The position numbers were made by a program, and so were the translations under genes. This document shows positions 1 to 11,077 of a stretch of DNA of 36,461 bases, one piece after another. The notes under the pieces are model-generated. The model was not told the DNA's origin. It saw only the letters and a list, made by a program, of their open reading frames with translations, and searched no databases. Source of the stretch: Chloroflexota bacterium. Its GTDB lineage: Bacteria; Chloroflexota; Anaerolineae; CG2-30-64-16. Position 1 is the stretch's first letter. Every line of letters starts with the position of its first letter. The stretch spans positions 1 to 36,461 of the forward strand of contig JAPLHB010000091.1 in assembly GCA_026389845.1 (NCBI GenBank), given 5' to 3'.

Positions 1-3000
1 TGATTGCCCGCGTTCGAGTACGTCAGCGTGTAGGTGATGACCCCGCCCGGCGTCGAGCTGATGCCGCCGTCGCTCTTGACGATCCGCAGGTCTGGTGCAG
101 CCGTCACCGGCGTGGTGTCGGTGCTCTGGTTGTTGGCCGGGGTCGGATCGGCGCCGTTCGCGCCGTTGTCCTGCACCCAGGCGGTGTTGGTGATCAGCGT
201 CACGCCCGCAGGCAGCGGGTTGACGACCGTCAGCGCGAACTTGACCGCGCCGCCCGCACCATCACCGGCCACCGCGCCGACGGTGTAGGTGCACAGGCTG
301 CCCGCATTGTTGTTCGGCAGACAGGCCCAGCCGACCGTGCTGGCGCCGGGGTTGAAGGTGCTGTTGGCCGGCACCGTGTCGGTAATGGTCACACCGGCCG
401 CGCCCTGGTTGCCCACGTTGGCGTAGGTCAGCGTGTAGACCACCGTCCCGCCCGGTACCGTGCCGACGCCGCCGTCGCTCTTGATGATCGTCATGTCCGG
501 CGTCGCGTTTATTGGTGTGTTATCGGTTGCCGTGTTGTCGGCCGGGTTGCGGTCGGGGCCGCTGGTCCCGTCGTCGCCGATAACCGCGACGTTGTCAATC
601 TGGATCACGCCTGCGGGCAGGGGGTTGTTCACCGTGACGGCGAACGTAACTGAGCCGGCGCCGCCGCCCGCGGGGATGTTAGCGAAGCTACGGGTGCAGG
701 TGCTGCCGACGCAGGTCCAGCCCGACCCGGCGTAGGCGGCGCTGTTGGGGGGAACCGTCTCGGTGATGACCACGCCGGTCGCCGTCGTCGTGCCGACGTT
801 GGTGTAGTTCAGCGTGTAGGTGACGATGCCGCCCGGCACGCTGCTGACGCCGCCGTCGCTCTTGGTGATGACCAGGTCAACGTAGGCCTCCAGGTAGCCG
901 AAGTCCGCCGTCGTGTTGATCCCATTGACCGGCAGGACGACGGTGTACGGCTGCGCCTGGTTGTTGTTGTCTTGGCCGGGGTTGGGCCCCAGGGCCGTGA
1001 CGACGTAATTGGTCAGGATCCCGAAGGTGTCGCTGACGGCCACGCGATAGGTGCCTGCCGGCAGGCCGGTGAAGACGTAGTCGCCGGAAGCGCCGGTCGT
1101 GGTCGTGCTGATGACCTGGCCCAGCGCGTTCTGCAAGTCTACGGTCACGCCGGGGATGCCGATCTCGCCGTTCTGCGGCTCGAACAGGCCGTCGCGGTCG
1201 GTCTCGAACCAGACCTGGTTGCCGATGATGCCCATCTGGTTCGTCGTGCCGTTCTGGATGTAGCCGAAGTCGGCCGTGGTGTTCAGGCCGCCGGCAGGCA
1301 GGACGACGCGATAGGGCTGCGCTTTGCTGTTGTTATCCAAGAGCGGGTTGCCGAGCGGGCCGACCGTGTAGTCGGCCAGCGCGTTCTGCGTGTCCGAGAC
1401 CTTGACCAGGTAGTTGCCGGCCGGCACGCCGTCGAAGCTGTAGTCGCCGTTCTGATCGGTCGTGGCGGTCGCGATGATCGGCTCGCCCGCGTCCCAGACG
1501 CCGTTGTTGTTTGTGTCCCGGATCAGGTCCACGCTGACACTGGGGATGCGCGGCTCGTTGACGTTTAGCACACCGTTCTGAAGCAGCGTGTCGTCCCAGA
1601 TCGTGCCGCCGATCTGGCCGAGCAGGTTGTTCGTGCCGTCAAAATAACCGAAGTCCGCGTCGAGGTACTGCTGGCCCGCGGCCACCGTCACTGTCTGCGG
1701 GTTCGTGTTCGACGGAGACAGGCCGCCGGGCACGCCGGCCGTCGGCGCGACGGTGTAGGTGCCTGGGGGCACATCCAGCAGGTAATGGCCGTTGGCGTCG
1801 GTCGTCGTGCAGATCGGCGCGCCAACCAGAGGCGTTGCGCAGACGGTGACGCCTGGCATGCCCGGCTCGCCCGGATCCTGCATTCCATCGCCGTCGCCAT
1901 CGTACCAGACGAAGTCGCCGATGATCGCGTTGCCGGAGGTCGGCGTCTTGTAGTAGCCAAAGTCCGCGTCGCGATAGACCTGGCCGGTCGCGAGTACGAT
2001 CGCCGCCGTCGGGTCGGGCTTGCTCTCGGGGCCGATCGTGTGGGTCAGACCCGTCAAGATGCCGTTGGCGTCGGTGACGTCCACGAAGTAGGTGGCGGCC
2101 CGGAGGCCGTTGAACAGGTAGCCGCCGTCTGCGTCGGTCGTGGTAGTGGCGACCAGGGTATCGGTGATCGGGTTGAAGACGCCGTTGCCATCCGCGTCGC
2201 GGTAGAGGGACAACGTGACGTTGCCGATCCCCGGCTCGCCCACGTCTTGTAGGCTGTTGCCGTTGGTGTCGTACCAGAGGTAGTCGCCGATGGCGCCGTC
2301 GGGTACGACGTTGATCATGTAGTCTTCCACTTCGCCGTCGGGTGCGAAGCCGGTAGGCGCAAGGCCCCCCGCCGTGCTCAGGCGGAAGCGCGCGAAGGTA
2401 ACGCCTAGCTTGGCCGTGGCCGGCACGTTGATGTTGGCGACCGCCAGGCCGCCTAACAGGTTGGCGCTGGCGAGGATCTGCTCGCCCGCGTCGTTCCAGT
2501 CGCCGTCGGCGTTCCAGTCAATCCAGGCGTCAAGCTTGCCGGCCTGCGACGAGATGATTTGGATCGTGGCTTGTTTGCCCTGCACGAGCGGCGTCAGGAA
2601 GGTGATGCCGTCTTCGTCCGGCAGGTTGGCGAGGTTGTCGCCGGTCGCGGTCGCATTGGGCTGGCCGTTCAGCTCGCCGTCAATCAACGCGCCCAGGAAG
2701 AAGCCGGGGATGATCATGTGGCGCGCGCCGTTACTGGCGAGCAACGTCGGGTAGGCCGGGTCGGGCGCGTCGCCGAAGTCCAGGTCATAGATAGTCACAG
2801 CGGCGGGCGCCGGGCCGGCGTCTACCGGGGTCGAGACGCCCTGGAAGTAAGCCCCCCGGATGCTCGCCGTGTTCGTGGTCACGCCCGAGGCCTGGGCCGT
2901 GAAGGTCACAATCACGGTCATGGAATCGCCGGGGTCGAGCAGAGTGCCGCCCCGAGGATCCGTGATCAGATCTTCCCATTCCAACAGACCGGCCGTCACG

Positions 3001-3446
3001 GTCTGCGGCGTCGGGCTGGCGCTCACGTAGGTGAGACGCGTCGGGCTGTACACGTCGCGTAACGGCAGGTACTCGATCGGGACAAACAGGTCTTCGTTGC
3101 GGATCGTGATGGTGAAGACCACCGTATCGCCCACCAGGCGATAGCCGTCCGGGTCGGGCGCGGCCACCTTGGTGAGACCGATGGTGACGTTGTTGACCGA
3201 CTCGGGGCCTGGCGAGGAAGCCAGGTGGTCGGCCGAACCGGCGACGCCCAGATCGGCCGCGGGCGCCTCGGATGGGCTAAGCGCGGCTACCGAGGCTGGG
3301 CTGCCGGCGACCACGAATGCGATCGCCAGCGCCAGCACCAGGGCGCCGGTCAAGACTGTCGCCGCTGCCAGGAGCAAGCGGCGGGCTGCGGTCTGGTTGG
3401 ATCGTTTATCTCTATCCCACCAGACATGGGGGGTACGGACCTGCAT
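1..3446 (-). CDS. Large secreted surface protein with GEVEDY, SdrD-B-like and DUF11 repeats (C-terminus beyond window)
   Basis: The frame stays open from an ATG at 3446 to the left edge (1148 codons seen, no stop). AGGAGG at 3453-3458 gives a strong ribosome binding site. Residues about 20-45 form a hydrophobic signal/anchor segment. A DUF11-like beta domain follows (about 75-175), then a region beginning DFGDAPDP and closing with DGEVEDY (about 219-378), the hallmark of the GEVEDY domain. Four SdrD-B-like Cna-type modules follow (about 380-855; starts read GDYLWYD, GDFVWYD, GGTIWDD, GNQVWFE), then at least two and a half DUF11 modules starting with a KSDGG motif. Such proteins are normally exported, and stacked Ig-like modules suggest a stalk or adhesin; no catalytic domain is visible. 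It lies 128 bp downstream of the C25 protease gene on the same strand, so the two may be co-expressed. Exact function is unknown. Confidence 0.9.
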   Translation of the reverse strand, partial: MQVRTPHVWWDRDKRSNQTAARRLLLAAATVLTGALVLALAIAFVVAGSPASVAALSPSEAPAADLGVAGSADHLASSPGPESVNNVTIGLTKVAAPDPDGYRLVGDTVVFTITIRNEDLFVPIEYLPLRDVYSPTRLTYVSASPTPQTVTAGLLEWEDLITDPRGGTLLDPGDSMTVIVTFTAQASGVTTNTASIRGAYFQGVSTPVDAGPAPAAVTIYDLDFGDAPDPAYPTLLASNGARHMIIPGFFLGALIDGELNGQPNATATGDNLANLPDEDGITFLTPLVQGKQATIQIISSQAGKLDAWIDWNADGDWNDAGEQILASANLLGGLAVANINVPATAKLGVTFARFRLSTAGGLAPTGFAPDGEVEDYMINVVPDGAIGDYLWYDTNGNSLQDVGEPGIGNVTLSLYRDADGNGVFNPITDTLVATTTTDADGGYLFNGLRAATYFVDVTDANGILTGLTHTIGPESKPDPTAAIVLATGQVYRDADFGYYKTPTSGNAIIGDFVWYDGDGDGMQDPGEPGMPGVTVCATPLVGAPICTTTDANGHYLLDVPPGTYTVAPTAGVPGGLSPSNTNPQTVTVAAGQQYLDADFGYFDGTNNLLGQIGGTIWDDTLLQNGVLNVNEPRIPSVSVDLIRDTNNNGVWDAGEPIIATATTDQNGDYSFDGVPAGNYLVKVSDTQNALADYTVGPLGNPLLDNNSKAQPYRVVLPAGGLNTTADFGYIQNGTTNQMGIIGNQVWFETDRDGLFEPQNGEIGIPGVTVDLQNALGQVISTTTTGASGDYVFTGLPAGTYRVAVSDTFGILTNYVVTALGPNPGQDNNNQAQPYTVVLPVNGINTTADFGYLEAYVDLVITKSDGGVSSVPGGIVTYTLNYTNVGTTTATGVVITETVPPNSAAYAGSGWTCVGSTCTRSFANIPAGGGAGSVTFAVTVNNPLPAGVIQIDNVAVIGDDGTSGPDRNPADNTATDNTPINATPDMTIIKSDGGVGTVPGGTVVYTLTYANVGNQGAAGVTITDTVPANSTFNPGASTVGWACLPNNNAGSLCTYTVGAVAGDGAGGAVKFALTVVNPLPAGVTLITNTAWVQDNGANGADPTPANNQSTDTTPVTAAPDLRIVKSDGGISSTPGGVITYTLTYSNAGN

Positions 3447-3574
3447 GGGGGGCCTCCTCTGGGCGTTTACGCCCGCGTTAGTAGCGCCCGCCTGGCACAG
3501 GGCGGGCCAGTGACCAAAAACGTTACTTTAGTAGACGAGATATCTTTCTAAAGGTAACGCGCCGATAGCGAATT
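3447..3574 (-). other. Intergenic leader with two GC-rich hairpins before the surface-protein gene
   Basis: Two perfect inverted repeats lie here: GGGCGT/ACGCCC (3461-3466 with 3469-3474) and GCCCGCC/GGCGGGC (3486-3492 with 3501-3507). Neither is followed by a U-run on the minus strand, so they are not clear intrinsic terminators. They may structure the 5' leader of the downstream surface-protein mRNA. I could not match them to a known riboswitch. Confidence 0.5.
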
Positions 3575-6500
3575 TTATTTGTGACCTGCTTTACGAACCA
3601 GGGGCAAGAAGACCTGGCTCGTCCACTGGGGCGTAATCGGCCCGGCGAATACGGATAGCTCCGGCTGGGCGATTTCCAGCCAGTAGTAGGCGACCTGGCC
3701 GGGCAGAGTGCCCGTGTCGCGCAAGGAATAGTCGCCGCTGCCGTCCGGCGGCGCGGTGGCAGGGATCAACTCGGGGTTGAGCTGGACGCCGTGCTCGCCA
3801 TCCGTGCGCGACCGGTAGAGGTTGAAACCGTTGATGCCGGTCTCGTTGCGGGTGGTCCATTCGATTCGCGCGCCCTTCAGCGCCCACTTTGCGGTGAAGG
3901 ACTCCAGCGCAAAGCCGGTCGGCTGGACGGCCGCGTTCTCCACCTGGCTCGTGTTGTTCGCCAGCTTCTGCGGCGGCTCCCACGTCGTCGTGCGGATGTT
4001 TGTTGTGTTGGTAACCACTGTGTTGAGCGGCAGGCCCGGCGTGACGGTTCCCGTCACCGTGATGACGCCGCTGGCGTTGGGGGCTAAATCCGGCAATTGC
4101 CAGGCGAAGGTCTGGCCGGGCAGGGCGGTCACGAGGGGATCGCCGGCGCTCCAGGTTGAGGCGATGATCTCGGCCGGCAGAGTATCGGTTAACACGACGC
4201 CTGCGGCCGGCGCGTCGCCGATGTTCCGATAGGTGAGGAGATAGGTCACTTGCTGGCCCGGCAGCAGGTAGCCGGACGGCTGGGCGTGCTTCTGCACCAG
4301 GAGGTCCGGCGCGGCCAGGTTGAAGCTCATGGCCGGATCGCCGAACAGGATGTAGGTGTCAATCAGATCCTTGAAAGTGCTGGTACCGTTGAACAGGACC
4401 TGCTTGGCGTAGGTCGTGGCGGGGCCGATTTCGGTGATCCCTTGTTTGAAAATCGCGTCGTAGAACGCGGGGAAGATCACGTCGTGGCCGGCCGCGACCC
4501 CCTTGCCGGTGGGAGACCAACTGGCGACCGCGCCCGCGTTCGTCATGCGGACGATGCTCTCCCCCATGCTCACGGTCCCCGAGCCTGGATTGGGGTTGAT
4601 GAAGTAGCCTTCCAGGCAGGTCATGGGCAGCATGATGGGATACCGGCCCGCGTTGGTCAGCCGCGGCAGCGCGTCGGTGGGCCAGAGGCTCTCGGAGGCC
4701 CAAGCGCGTGGCGAGGCGTGGCCGTTGTAGCTCACCAGGAAGGCGCCGCTGTTGTTGGCATCAATGCCATTGATGGCATTGACGATGCCGTCCGTAACGT
4801 CAGACGCTAGGCCGCCGGCGTAGTAGAGCGTCTCAGTGATGCGGCTGTACTCGGCTGGCAGGTGCGCCGTTCCAACCGCAACCACGTCTGAGCTGGCCCA
4901 AAAATCGCCGGCCAGGGGATCGAAATTGTCCGCGACGAAGACAGTCTTGAGTTTCCACGCGGGATCGGGCGGCGTGGTCTCATAGGCGATGATCTTGTCC
5001 ACCATTGCCTGGGCTTCGGTAAGCGTGTTGGCGGGCAGCCGGCCCAGGTGCATGAACGGCGCCGGATTGGTGGCCGGCGGCGTCGGGTCGTAGGCCACGT
5101 AGCGGTTGTCGCCATCTGTCATGCCGTTCAGATTGTCTACGGGCGCCAGGAAGGGTGGGATGTAGCTCGTCGTATGGTAGTTCAGGTAGTCTCGCGGGTC
5201 GTAGTGCCCATCGCCGAGCAGAACGACGTAGGCCGGGGCCGGGCGCGGCCAATTCTCATAGGCGTAGCGGATGAAGGCGCGGATGGCCTCCTGGTCGGGC
5301 AACCCGCCGTTGAACTCATCGTAGATGTCCTGCACGTCCACGACCGCGGTGCGGAAATTCGGCCGCGAGCGACGGTGCTCGGCCAACCGCTCGGCCGCGG
5401 TCAGAAAATTCTGGTGGCTGATGACGATCCAGTCGGCGCCCTGGGTCGGGTTGCGCAGGTGCGACGGGGCGTCGAGCGTGATTGCGCCCGGCGTCAGGAG
5501 TTGGCCTGGCGCGGCGGCGATGTAGCGCGCCGCCGCGGTGAGCTGGTGGGCGAACGACAGGGCGAACGGCCCGCTCCCATCCACTGCCACGCCGCCGATC
5601 GGCCGCGGGTTGAGCGGATCGGTGATGTCGTAGATCGCGGTCGTGCTGCTGAGCACACCGGCCAGGGTCACGCTGACGGGGCTGGCAGCATCCACGCCGA
5701 AGGCGAACTGGCCGCTGGCCGGCGCGGTGTAGGTGCGCGAATACGTGATATTGAACCAGTTGATGAAGCCCGTGTCGCGCGTGGACTGCCCATCGAGCGG
5801 CACGGTGAAGGTCAAGATGTTGCTGCCGTTGACGAGCGGCGTCTGGCTGAAGCTCAGGCTGCCCAGAAACTCATCCTGCCAGTTGAAGGTCGCCTGACCG
5901 GCGCTAGTGCCGTTCACATAGAACAATGCCAGGTGGCCGCGGGTGCTGTAGCCGCGCAGTCGCGGGGTCAGCGTGGCGGTGTAGACGCCCGTGGCCGGGT
6001 TCGGCAGGCTGAAGACGTTGGTGAAGGTGAACGGGACGCAGGTCGGCCGGCACGTGGCATCGTAGAACTGCCAGTACCAGCGGTCGGCGTAGCCGGTCAG
6101 CGGCACGTCCCCGCGCCAGGTCTTGTTTTGCTCCAGATGCACGGTGTCGCGAAACGCTGAGACGGCGGGCAGGCCGGAGTCGGGTGTGCCGTCACGGGCG
6201 ACCATATCGCGGCCGGGCGCGACGCCGTAGGTGAGCCAATAGACGTTCGTGCCGGTGAAGAGCGTGTTGACGCCGCGGCCGTAGAAGAGCACGTAATCCC
6301 CGGCGTTGAAGGTGCCGCTGCTGTCCGCGTCCACGATCCGGCGGGCGACCTCCGTGCCCTGCTCGTAAATCTGAAAGGTGGTCGGATCGAGAGTCATCAC
6401 CGGCAGGCCGGCCGTGTCCATCGCCTCATACGTCACCTTGACCATGCCGGTCTGGTTGATCGTCAGCTTGTAGAAGTTGGGATCAACGCCGGGGACGGCC

Positions 6501-6616
6501 TGCGGCGCAGCGTGTGCGACCTGCGACGGCAGGCCGGTCAGCACGCTGGCGAGCACGGCCACCAGGGCCACCATGCCCCGGAGCGCACGCGTCTTTTCGG
6601 AAGACATCTTGAACAT
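3575..6616 (-). CDS. Secreted C25 (gingipain-like) cysteine peptidase with DUF11 domain
   Basis: 1013 aa. The N-terminus is a signal peptide (about 1-37, ending VAHA-AP). A beta-rich N-terminal part is followed by a caspase-fold Peptidase_C25 domain (about 393-765) with [12 protein letters not shown], the probable catalytic His633 (SYNGHASPR) and Cys667 (PMTCLEGYF). In the gingipain family these two residues form the catalytic dyad. A DUF11 module follows (about 769-890; [10 protein letters not shown]), then a fibronectin-like part ending [13 protein letters not shown]. The ATG at 6616 has GAGG upstream; Met4 (6607) is an alternative start. It probably acts outside the cell as a protease or processing enzyme. 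The gene downstream encodes a large surface protein that could be a partner or substrate, which is inference only. Confidence 0.88.
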   Translation of the reverse strand: MFKMSSEKTRALRGMVALVAVLASVLTGLPSQVAHAAPQAVPGVDPNFYKLTINQTGMVKVTYEAMDTAGLPVMTLDPTTFQIYEQGTEVARRIVDADSSGTFNAGDYVLFYGRGVNTLFTGTNVYWLTYGVAPGRDMVARDGTPDSGLPAVSAFRDTVHLEQNKTWRGDVPLTGYADRWYWQFYDATCRPTCVPFTFTNVFSLPNPATGVYTATLTPRLRGYSTRGHLALFYVNGTSAGQATFNWQDEFLGSLSFSQTPLVNGSNILTFTVPLDGQSTRDTGFINWFNITYSRTYTAPASGQFAFGVDAASPVSVTLAGVLSSTTAIYDITDPLNPRPIGGVAVDGSGPFALSFAHQLTAAARYIAAAPGQLLTPGAITLDAPSHLRNPTQGADWIVISHQNFLTAAERLAEHRRSRPNFRTAVVDVQDIYDEFNGGLPDQEAIRAFIRYAYENWPRPAPAYVVLLGDGHYDPRDYLNYHTTSYIPPFLAPVDNLNGMTDGDNRYVAYDPTPPATNPAPFMHLGRLPANTLTEAQAMVDKIIAYETTPPDPAWKLKTVFVADNFDPLAGDFWASSDVVAVGTAHLPAEYSRITETLYYAGGLASDVTDGIVNAINGIDANNSGAFLVSYNGHASPRAWASESLWPTDALPRLTNAGRYPIMLPMTCLEGYFINPNPGSGTVSMGESIVRMTNAGAVASWSPTGKGVAAGHDVIFPAFYDAIFKQGITEIGPATTYAKQVLFNGTSTFKDLIDTYILFGDPAMSFNLAAPDLLVQKHAQPSGYLLPGQQVTYLLTYRNIGDAPAAGVVLTDTLPAEIIASTWSAGDPLVTALPGQTFAWQLPDLAPNASGVITVTGTVTPGLPLNTVVTNTTNIRTTTWEPPQKLANNTSQVENAAVQPTGFALESFTAKWALKGARIEWTTRNETGINGFNLYRSRTDGEHGVQLNPELIPATAPPDGSGDYSLRDTGTLPGQVAYYWLEIAQPELSVFAGPITPQWTSQVFLPLVRKAGHK

Positions 6617-6699
6617 CTCGCGACCTCACGCTGGAAAAATGCCGATGCTGCGACCCGATGCAGCACCGGGCGGATTCTGCTCCATTGCGATCTTTCTCA

Positions 6700-6718
6700 A
6701 TTATACCACACTATTATA
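6700..6718 (-). promoter_or_regulatory. Candidate -10 elements for the C25 peptidase gene
   Basis: Read on the minus strand, two TATAAT hexamers lie at 6713-6718 and 6700-6705. The second is preceded by GTGTGG, which includes an extended -10 TG. They sit 84-102 bp upstream of the start at 6616. No convincing -35 box was found. Confidence 0.45.
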
Positions 6719-6821
6719 CCTTTACTGGATGACGCAATCAACAGCGGGCGCTTGCATTTATCTTACAGTTTTGCCGATCGTGAGTTGGCTTCAGCAATTC
6801 CAAAAGCGGCGCCGCAGGATT

Positions 6822-6957
6822 GTCATTCTGAGCGGGTCTACGACTGAACTTTCGTTGCGGCGTGACTCTAGCGAAGAATCTTCGTGCGACAAGCGAGACC
6901 CTTCGCTGGAATCGCGCCGCAACGAGCCTCACGGGGCAAACCCGCTCAGGGTGACAG
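6822..6957. repeat. 136-bp imperfect palindromic element upstream of galT
   Basis: The outer arms TGTCATTCTGAGCGGGT (6822-6838) and ACCCGCTCAGGGTGACA (6941-6957) are inverted with 15 of 17 matches. Inner arms CGTTGCGGCG (6854-6863) and CGCCGCAACG (6916-6925) pair perfectly, as do AGCGAAG (6871-6877) and CTTCGCT (6902-6908). A half copy lies at 11638-11696. The shape suggests a REP/MITE-like non-autonomous element. It fills much of the 517-bp gap 6617-7133, in which I see no gene. Confidence 0.75.
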
Positions 6958-6994
6958 TTCCACATTTGGAACCGTTGAGCTGGCTTACGACGCG

Positions 6995-7023
6995 TTGTCC
7001 ACCCTACACCTGTGTGGTATACT
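6995..7023 (+). promoter_or_regulatory. Sigma-70-type promoter for galTK
   Basis: A -35 TTGTCC (6995-7000), a 17-nt spacer and an extended -10 TGGTATACT (TATACT at 7018-7023). It lies 110 bp upstream of the galT start. Confidence 0.6.
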
Positions 7024-7133
7024 CTGCCCAGCGTCCTATTATCTGGAATTATTCGCCCAATGGATTTCATTCCACATTTCAAGACGGCATTTCCGACTTT
7101 GAGTCGCGATATCTCCCGCGAGAGGAACGTATC

Positions 7134-8177
7134 ATGGTTGCCTTCAGTCTTACCGACCATCCCCATCGCCGCCTCAATCCCTTGACCGGGGAATGGGTGC
7201 TGGTGTCGCCGCATCGCACCAGGCGCCCCTGGCAGGGACAGGTGGAGAAGTTGCCTCCGGAGATCCGGCCTCGCTACGATCCCGGCTGCTATTTGTGTCC
7301 CGGCAACAGCCGGGCAGGCGATCTGACCAACCCACCGTACGAGCACACCTTCGTCTTCGACAACGACTTCGCCGCGCTGATGCCGCAGCCGATGGAGGGC
7401 GCGGTGAACCAGGCCGGCCTGCTTCGCGCCGAGCCGGTGCAGGGCCTCTGCCGGGTGCTCTGCTTTTCGCCCCGCCACGATCTGACCCTGGCCGAGATGG
7501 CGTTGCCCGACATCCGGCGGGTGGTGGATGCCTGGGCGCAGCAGACGACCGAGTTGGGCGCGCTGCCGTTTATCGGCTACGTCCAGGTTTTCGAGAACCG
7601 CGGTGCGATGATGGGCGCCTCGAACCCCCATCCCCACGGCCAGATTTGGGCCACCGAAGCGATCCCGAACGAGCCGGCGAAGGAGATGCAACAGCAAGCC
7701 GCCTACTTCACCGCGCACGGCCGGCCGTTGCTGCTGGACTACCTCGACCTGGAGTTGACGGCCGGCGAGCGCATCGTCTGCGCCAACGACCATTGGGTCG
7801 CGCTGACGCCGTTCTGGGCCGTGTGGCCGTTCGAGACCATTCTGCTGCCCCGTCGTCCGGTCGCCGCCCTGCCCGCCCTGGCTGACGCCGAGCGCGATGC
7901 GCTGGCCGACGTTCTCAAGCGGCTGACTACGCGCTACGACAACCTGTTCGAAATTTCGTTTCCATACAGTATGGGCTGGCACCAGCGGCCGACGGACGGG
8001 AAAGAGTATCCGGGTTGGATGCTACACGCCCATTTCTACCCGCCGCTCCTGCGCTCGGCCACGGTGCGCAAGTTCATGGTAGGCTTCGAGATGCTGGGCG
8101 AGCCGCAGCGCGACATTCCCGCCGAAGCAGCGGCCGCGCGGTTGCGGGAGTGCTCGGAAGTGCATTACCGGGATTAG
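7134..8177 (+). CDS. galT: Galactose-1-phosphate uridylyltransferase
   Basis: 347 aa. It catalyses UDP-glucose + galactose-1-phosphate to glucose-1-phosphate + UDP-galactose in the Leloir pathway (cytoplasm). It shows [10 protein letters not shown] with the HPH triad at 166-168 (His168 the expected uridylylated nucleophile) and a metal-binding CYLC at 52-55. The start [10 protein letters not shown] was chosen because AGAGGA lies 8 nt upstream. The frame is open further upstream to 6477, but that stretch covers the promoter and the palindromic repeat. galK follows after 27 bp. No galE is present in the window. Confidence 0.96.
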   Translation: MVAFSLTDHPHRRLNPLTGEWVLVSPHRTRRPWQGQVEKLPPEIRPRYDPGCYLCPGNSRAGDLTNPPYEHTFVFDNDFAALMPQPMEGAVNQAGLLRAEPVQGLCRVLCFSPRHDLTLAEMALPDIRRVVDAWAQQTTELGALPFIGYVQVFENRGAMMGASNPHPHGQIWATEAIPNEPAKEMQQQAAYFTAHGRPLLLDYLDLELTAGERIVCANDHWVALTPFWAVWPFETILLPRRPVAALPALADAERDALADVLKRLTTRYDNLFEISFPYSMGWHQRPTDGKEYPGWMLHAHFYPPLLRSATVRKFMVGFEMLGEPQRDIPAEAAAARLRECSEVHYRD

Positions 8178-8200
8178 AGATTGGAGCTTGGAGAGAGGAA
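8172..8200 (+). repeat. Heptanucleotide remnant at the galT/galK junction
   Basis: The galT stop TAG lies inside a 7-nt periodic stretch (ATTAGAG, ATTGGAG, CTTGGAG, AGAGGAA). The last unit supplies the galK ribosome binding site. The same layout recurs at other junctions in this window. Confidence 0.5.
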
Positions 8201-8204
8201 AGCC

Positions 8205-9353
<1,149 letters not shown>

Positions 9354-9404
9354 GAAGGTGGAGATCCGAGAAGCGCGCATCACGTAGCACGCAACACGTC
9401 CCAC
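9354..9404. repeat. Heptanucleotide remnant between galK and the NUDIX gene
   Basis: Immediately after the galK stop the sequence becomes 7-nt periodic (GTGGAGA, TCCGAGA), then ATCACGT, AGCACGC, AACACGT, CCCACGC. The right part runs into the last codons of the convergent NUDIX gene (stop at 9380), so its C-terminal residues are encoded by repeat sequence. Confidence 0.5.
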
Positions 9405-9928
9405 GCCATCATAATCCCCGCCACCGACGCCATCGAAGTGATTTCCCCGCGCAGCACCATGTCGCGCAACTCGGCCGGCGTGTGATAGCTCACTTCGATC
9501 GCCTCGCCCGGATCGAGCTCCTGGGGGCCGTCCAGGTGCGCGTCCAATGCCAGGTAGATGTGCGCCTGGTCGGGGCCGCGATTGGTGTCAATGACCAGGT
9601 GGCCCAACTCCTGCCAGCGATCGGCGACCAGCCCCGTCTCTTCGCGCAGCTCGCGCTGGGCCGCGGCCAGGGGTGCCTCGTCGGGCGAATCCAGGTAGCC
9701 GGCGGGCAGATCGTAGAGCGGCTCGCCGACGCCATGCTTGTACTGGCGGACGAGCGGCCCGGTACCGTTGGTCTGGACGGCGAAGACCATCGAGTAATCG
9801 CGACCACGGCTGCGTGTGTAGCCTTCGATCACCAGCCCGTTCGCCAGGCGGACGTCTTCTTCCCAGACGATCAGCCACGGGGCACGATCGAGCAGGGGGC
9901 GGGAAGTCAGAGTTTGCCAGGGTTGCAT
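9380..9928 (-). CDS. NUDIX hydrolase, ADP-ribose pyrophosphatase-like
   Basis: 182 aa. The complete Nudix box is visible: G-x5-E-x7-REL-x-EE-x-G-L, starting GYLDSPDEAP and ending RELREETGL. The fold and length resemble ADP-ribose/nucleoside-diphosphate-sugar pyrophosphatases, with a conserved strand-rich N-terminus and LPAGYLD before the box. The start MQPWQTL was chosen because AAGAGGT lies 6 nt upstream; a longer frame to 10000 lacks such a signal. It is divergent from the LysM/YkuD gene. Nearby galTK makes a sugar-nucleotide substrate imaginable, but substrate cannot be read from sequence. Confidence 0.88.
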   Translation of the reverse strand: MQPWQTLTSRPLLDRAPWLIVWEEDVRLANGLVIEGYTRSRGRDYSMVFAVQTNGTGPLVRQYKHGVGEPLYDLPAGYLDSPDEAPLAAAQRELREETGLVADRWQELGHLVIDTNRGPDQAHIYLALDAHLDGPQELDPGEAIEVSYHTPAELRDMVLRGEITSMASVAGIMMAWDVLRAT

Positions 9929-10018
9929 GATACCTCTTGACAGAATGTCCGTTTGCGAGTATTCTTTGTCTGTCAGTCGAATCAGAATCCATTCTACCAC
10001 CGCTCGCGGAGGAACGCC

Positions 10019-11059
10019 ATGCAGACGGGGGATGCACGCGTGAAGACAATCGGCCGATGTGGCCTGCTGCGATGGGGCACTGTGGGTTTGTTAGTATTGT
10101 TGCTGTGGGCGCTGGCGGGGGGCGTCGTAACCGCCCAGGGCGTCACCTACGTCGTTCGGTCAGGCGACAGCCTCAGCATGATTGCCCTTTCCAACGGCGT
10201 CACGGTGGACGCCATTGTCCAGGCCAACGGTCTGCCGGGAGTTGATTTTATCTGGGTCGGCCAGAAACTCATCATTCCGGGGCAGGCCGCGACGCCAGGT
10301 CGCATCCGGGCCGGCGAGACGGGGGTCTACATCGTCAAGCTGGGCGACACGCTGGCGAGCATCGCCCACAACCTGGGCGTCAGCCAGACGGCGTTGGTCG
10401 GGGTCAACAACATGTCTGACCCGGATTTGCTCTGGGTCGGCCAGAAGCTAGTCGTCCCCGGCCCGCCCGACGCGTCGTCGCTGCCCCCGCAGGCTGGGAC
10501 GCAGATCCAGTACACCGTGGTCGCGGGCGATACCCTGGGCCGCATCGCTCAACGATACAGCGTCACCGCGGCCGCGATCGCGCGAGCCAACAACCTGACC
10601 AGCCCCGATTTGATCCGGCTGGGCATGAAACTGGTCATTCCTGGCCCGGAGAGCGCGCCGATCGCGTACACGGGCCAGGCGTCCCGCTTCGTCGTCAGCA
10701 TCACACAGCAACGATGCTGGCTCTATGCCGGCACCACGATCATCGCGGATTGGCCCTGCTCCACCGGCCAGCGCGGCGCGGGCACGAATCCGGGAACTTA
10801 CACCATCCAGTCGAAGATAGATAAGGCCTATGGCTCCACCTGGAACATCTGGATGCCATACTGGCTGGGCATTTATTGGGCCGGCGCCAGCGAGAACGGC
10901 ATCCACGGCATCCCCTACGATGCCTCGCGCGGCTGGCGGCTGTGGGAAGGCTACGTCGGCACACCCGTCACCTTCGGCTGCGTCCTCCTCAGCGATGAAA
11001 ACGCCAAGACCCTTTATGATCTGGCCTATATCGGGATGCCGGTGATTATTCAGCCGTAA
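10019..11059 (+). CDS. Exported protein with three LysM domains and a YkuD L,D-transpeptidase domain
   Basis: 346 aa. The N-terminus has a hydrophobic signal/anchor (about 17-40). Three LysM repeats follow, each with a G-D-[ST]-L core (VVRSGDSLSMIA, VKLGDTLASIA, VVAGDTLGRIA) and ending in KL(I/V)(I/V)PG. The C-terminal YkuD domain (about 220-346) has NGIHGIPYD and TFGCVLLSDENA. YkuD enzymes form 3-3 peptidoglycan or protein cross-links using the Cys of the [ST]HGC motif; here Phe replaces the usual His before GC. GGAGG lies 6 nt before the ATG at 10019. The GcvH-like gene follows after 18 bp. Confidence 0.93.
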   Translation: MQTGDARVKTIGRCGLLRWGTVGLLVLLLWALAGGVVTAQGVTYVVRSGDSLSMIALSNGVTVDAIVQANGLPGVDFIWVGQKLIIPGQAATPGRIRAGETGVYIVKLGDTLASIAHNLGVSQTALVGVNNMSDPDLLWVGQKLVVPGPPDASSLPPQAGTQIQYTVVAGDTLGRIAQRYSVTAAAIARANNLTSPDLIRLGMKLVIPGPESAPIAYTGQASRFVVSITQQRCWLYAGTTIIADWPCSTGQRGAGTNPGTYTIQSKIDKAYGSTWNIWMPYWLGIYWAGASENGIHGIPYDASRGWRLWEGYVGTPVTFGCVLLSDENAKTLYDLAYIGMPVIIQP

Positions 11060-11077
11060 CATCGCAGGAGTGACAGG

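Noticed and set aside
3447..3574. c-di-GMP or other riboswitch in the leader of the surface-protein gene
   Set aside because: Two hairpins are present but no conserved riboswitch core could be recognised by eye.
5048..6160. 370-codon plus-strand frame opposite the C25 peptidase gene
   Set aside because: It is a high-GC antisense shadow with no recognisable domains, whereas the minus strand encodes a full protease.
6477..7133. 219-residue N-terminal extension of GalT
   Set aside because: It runs antisense to the C25 gene start and through the promoter and palindromic repeat; GalT homology begins at 7134.
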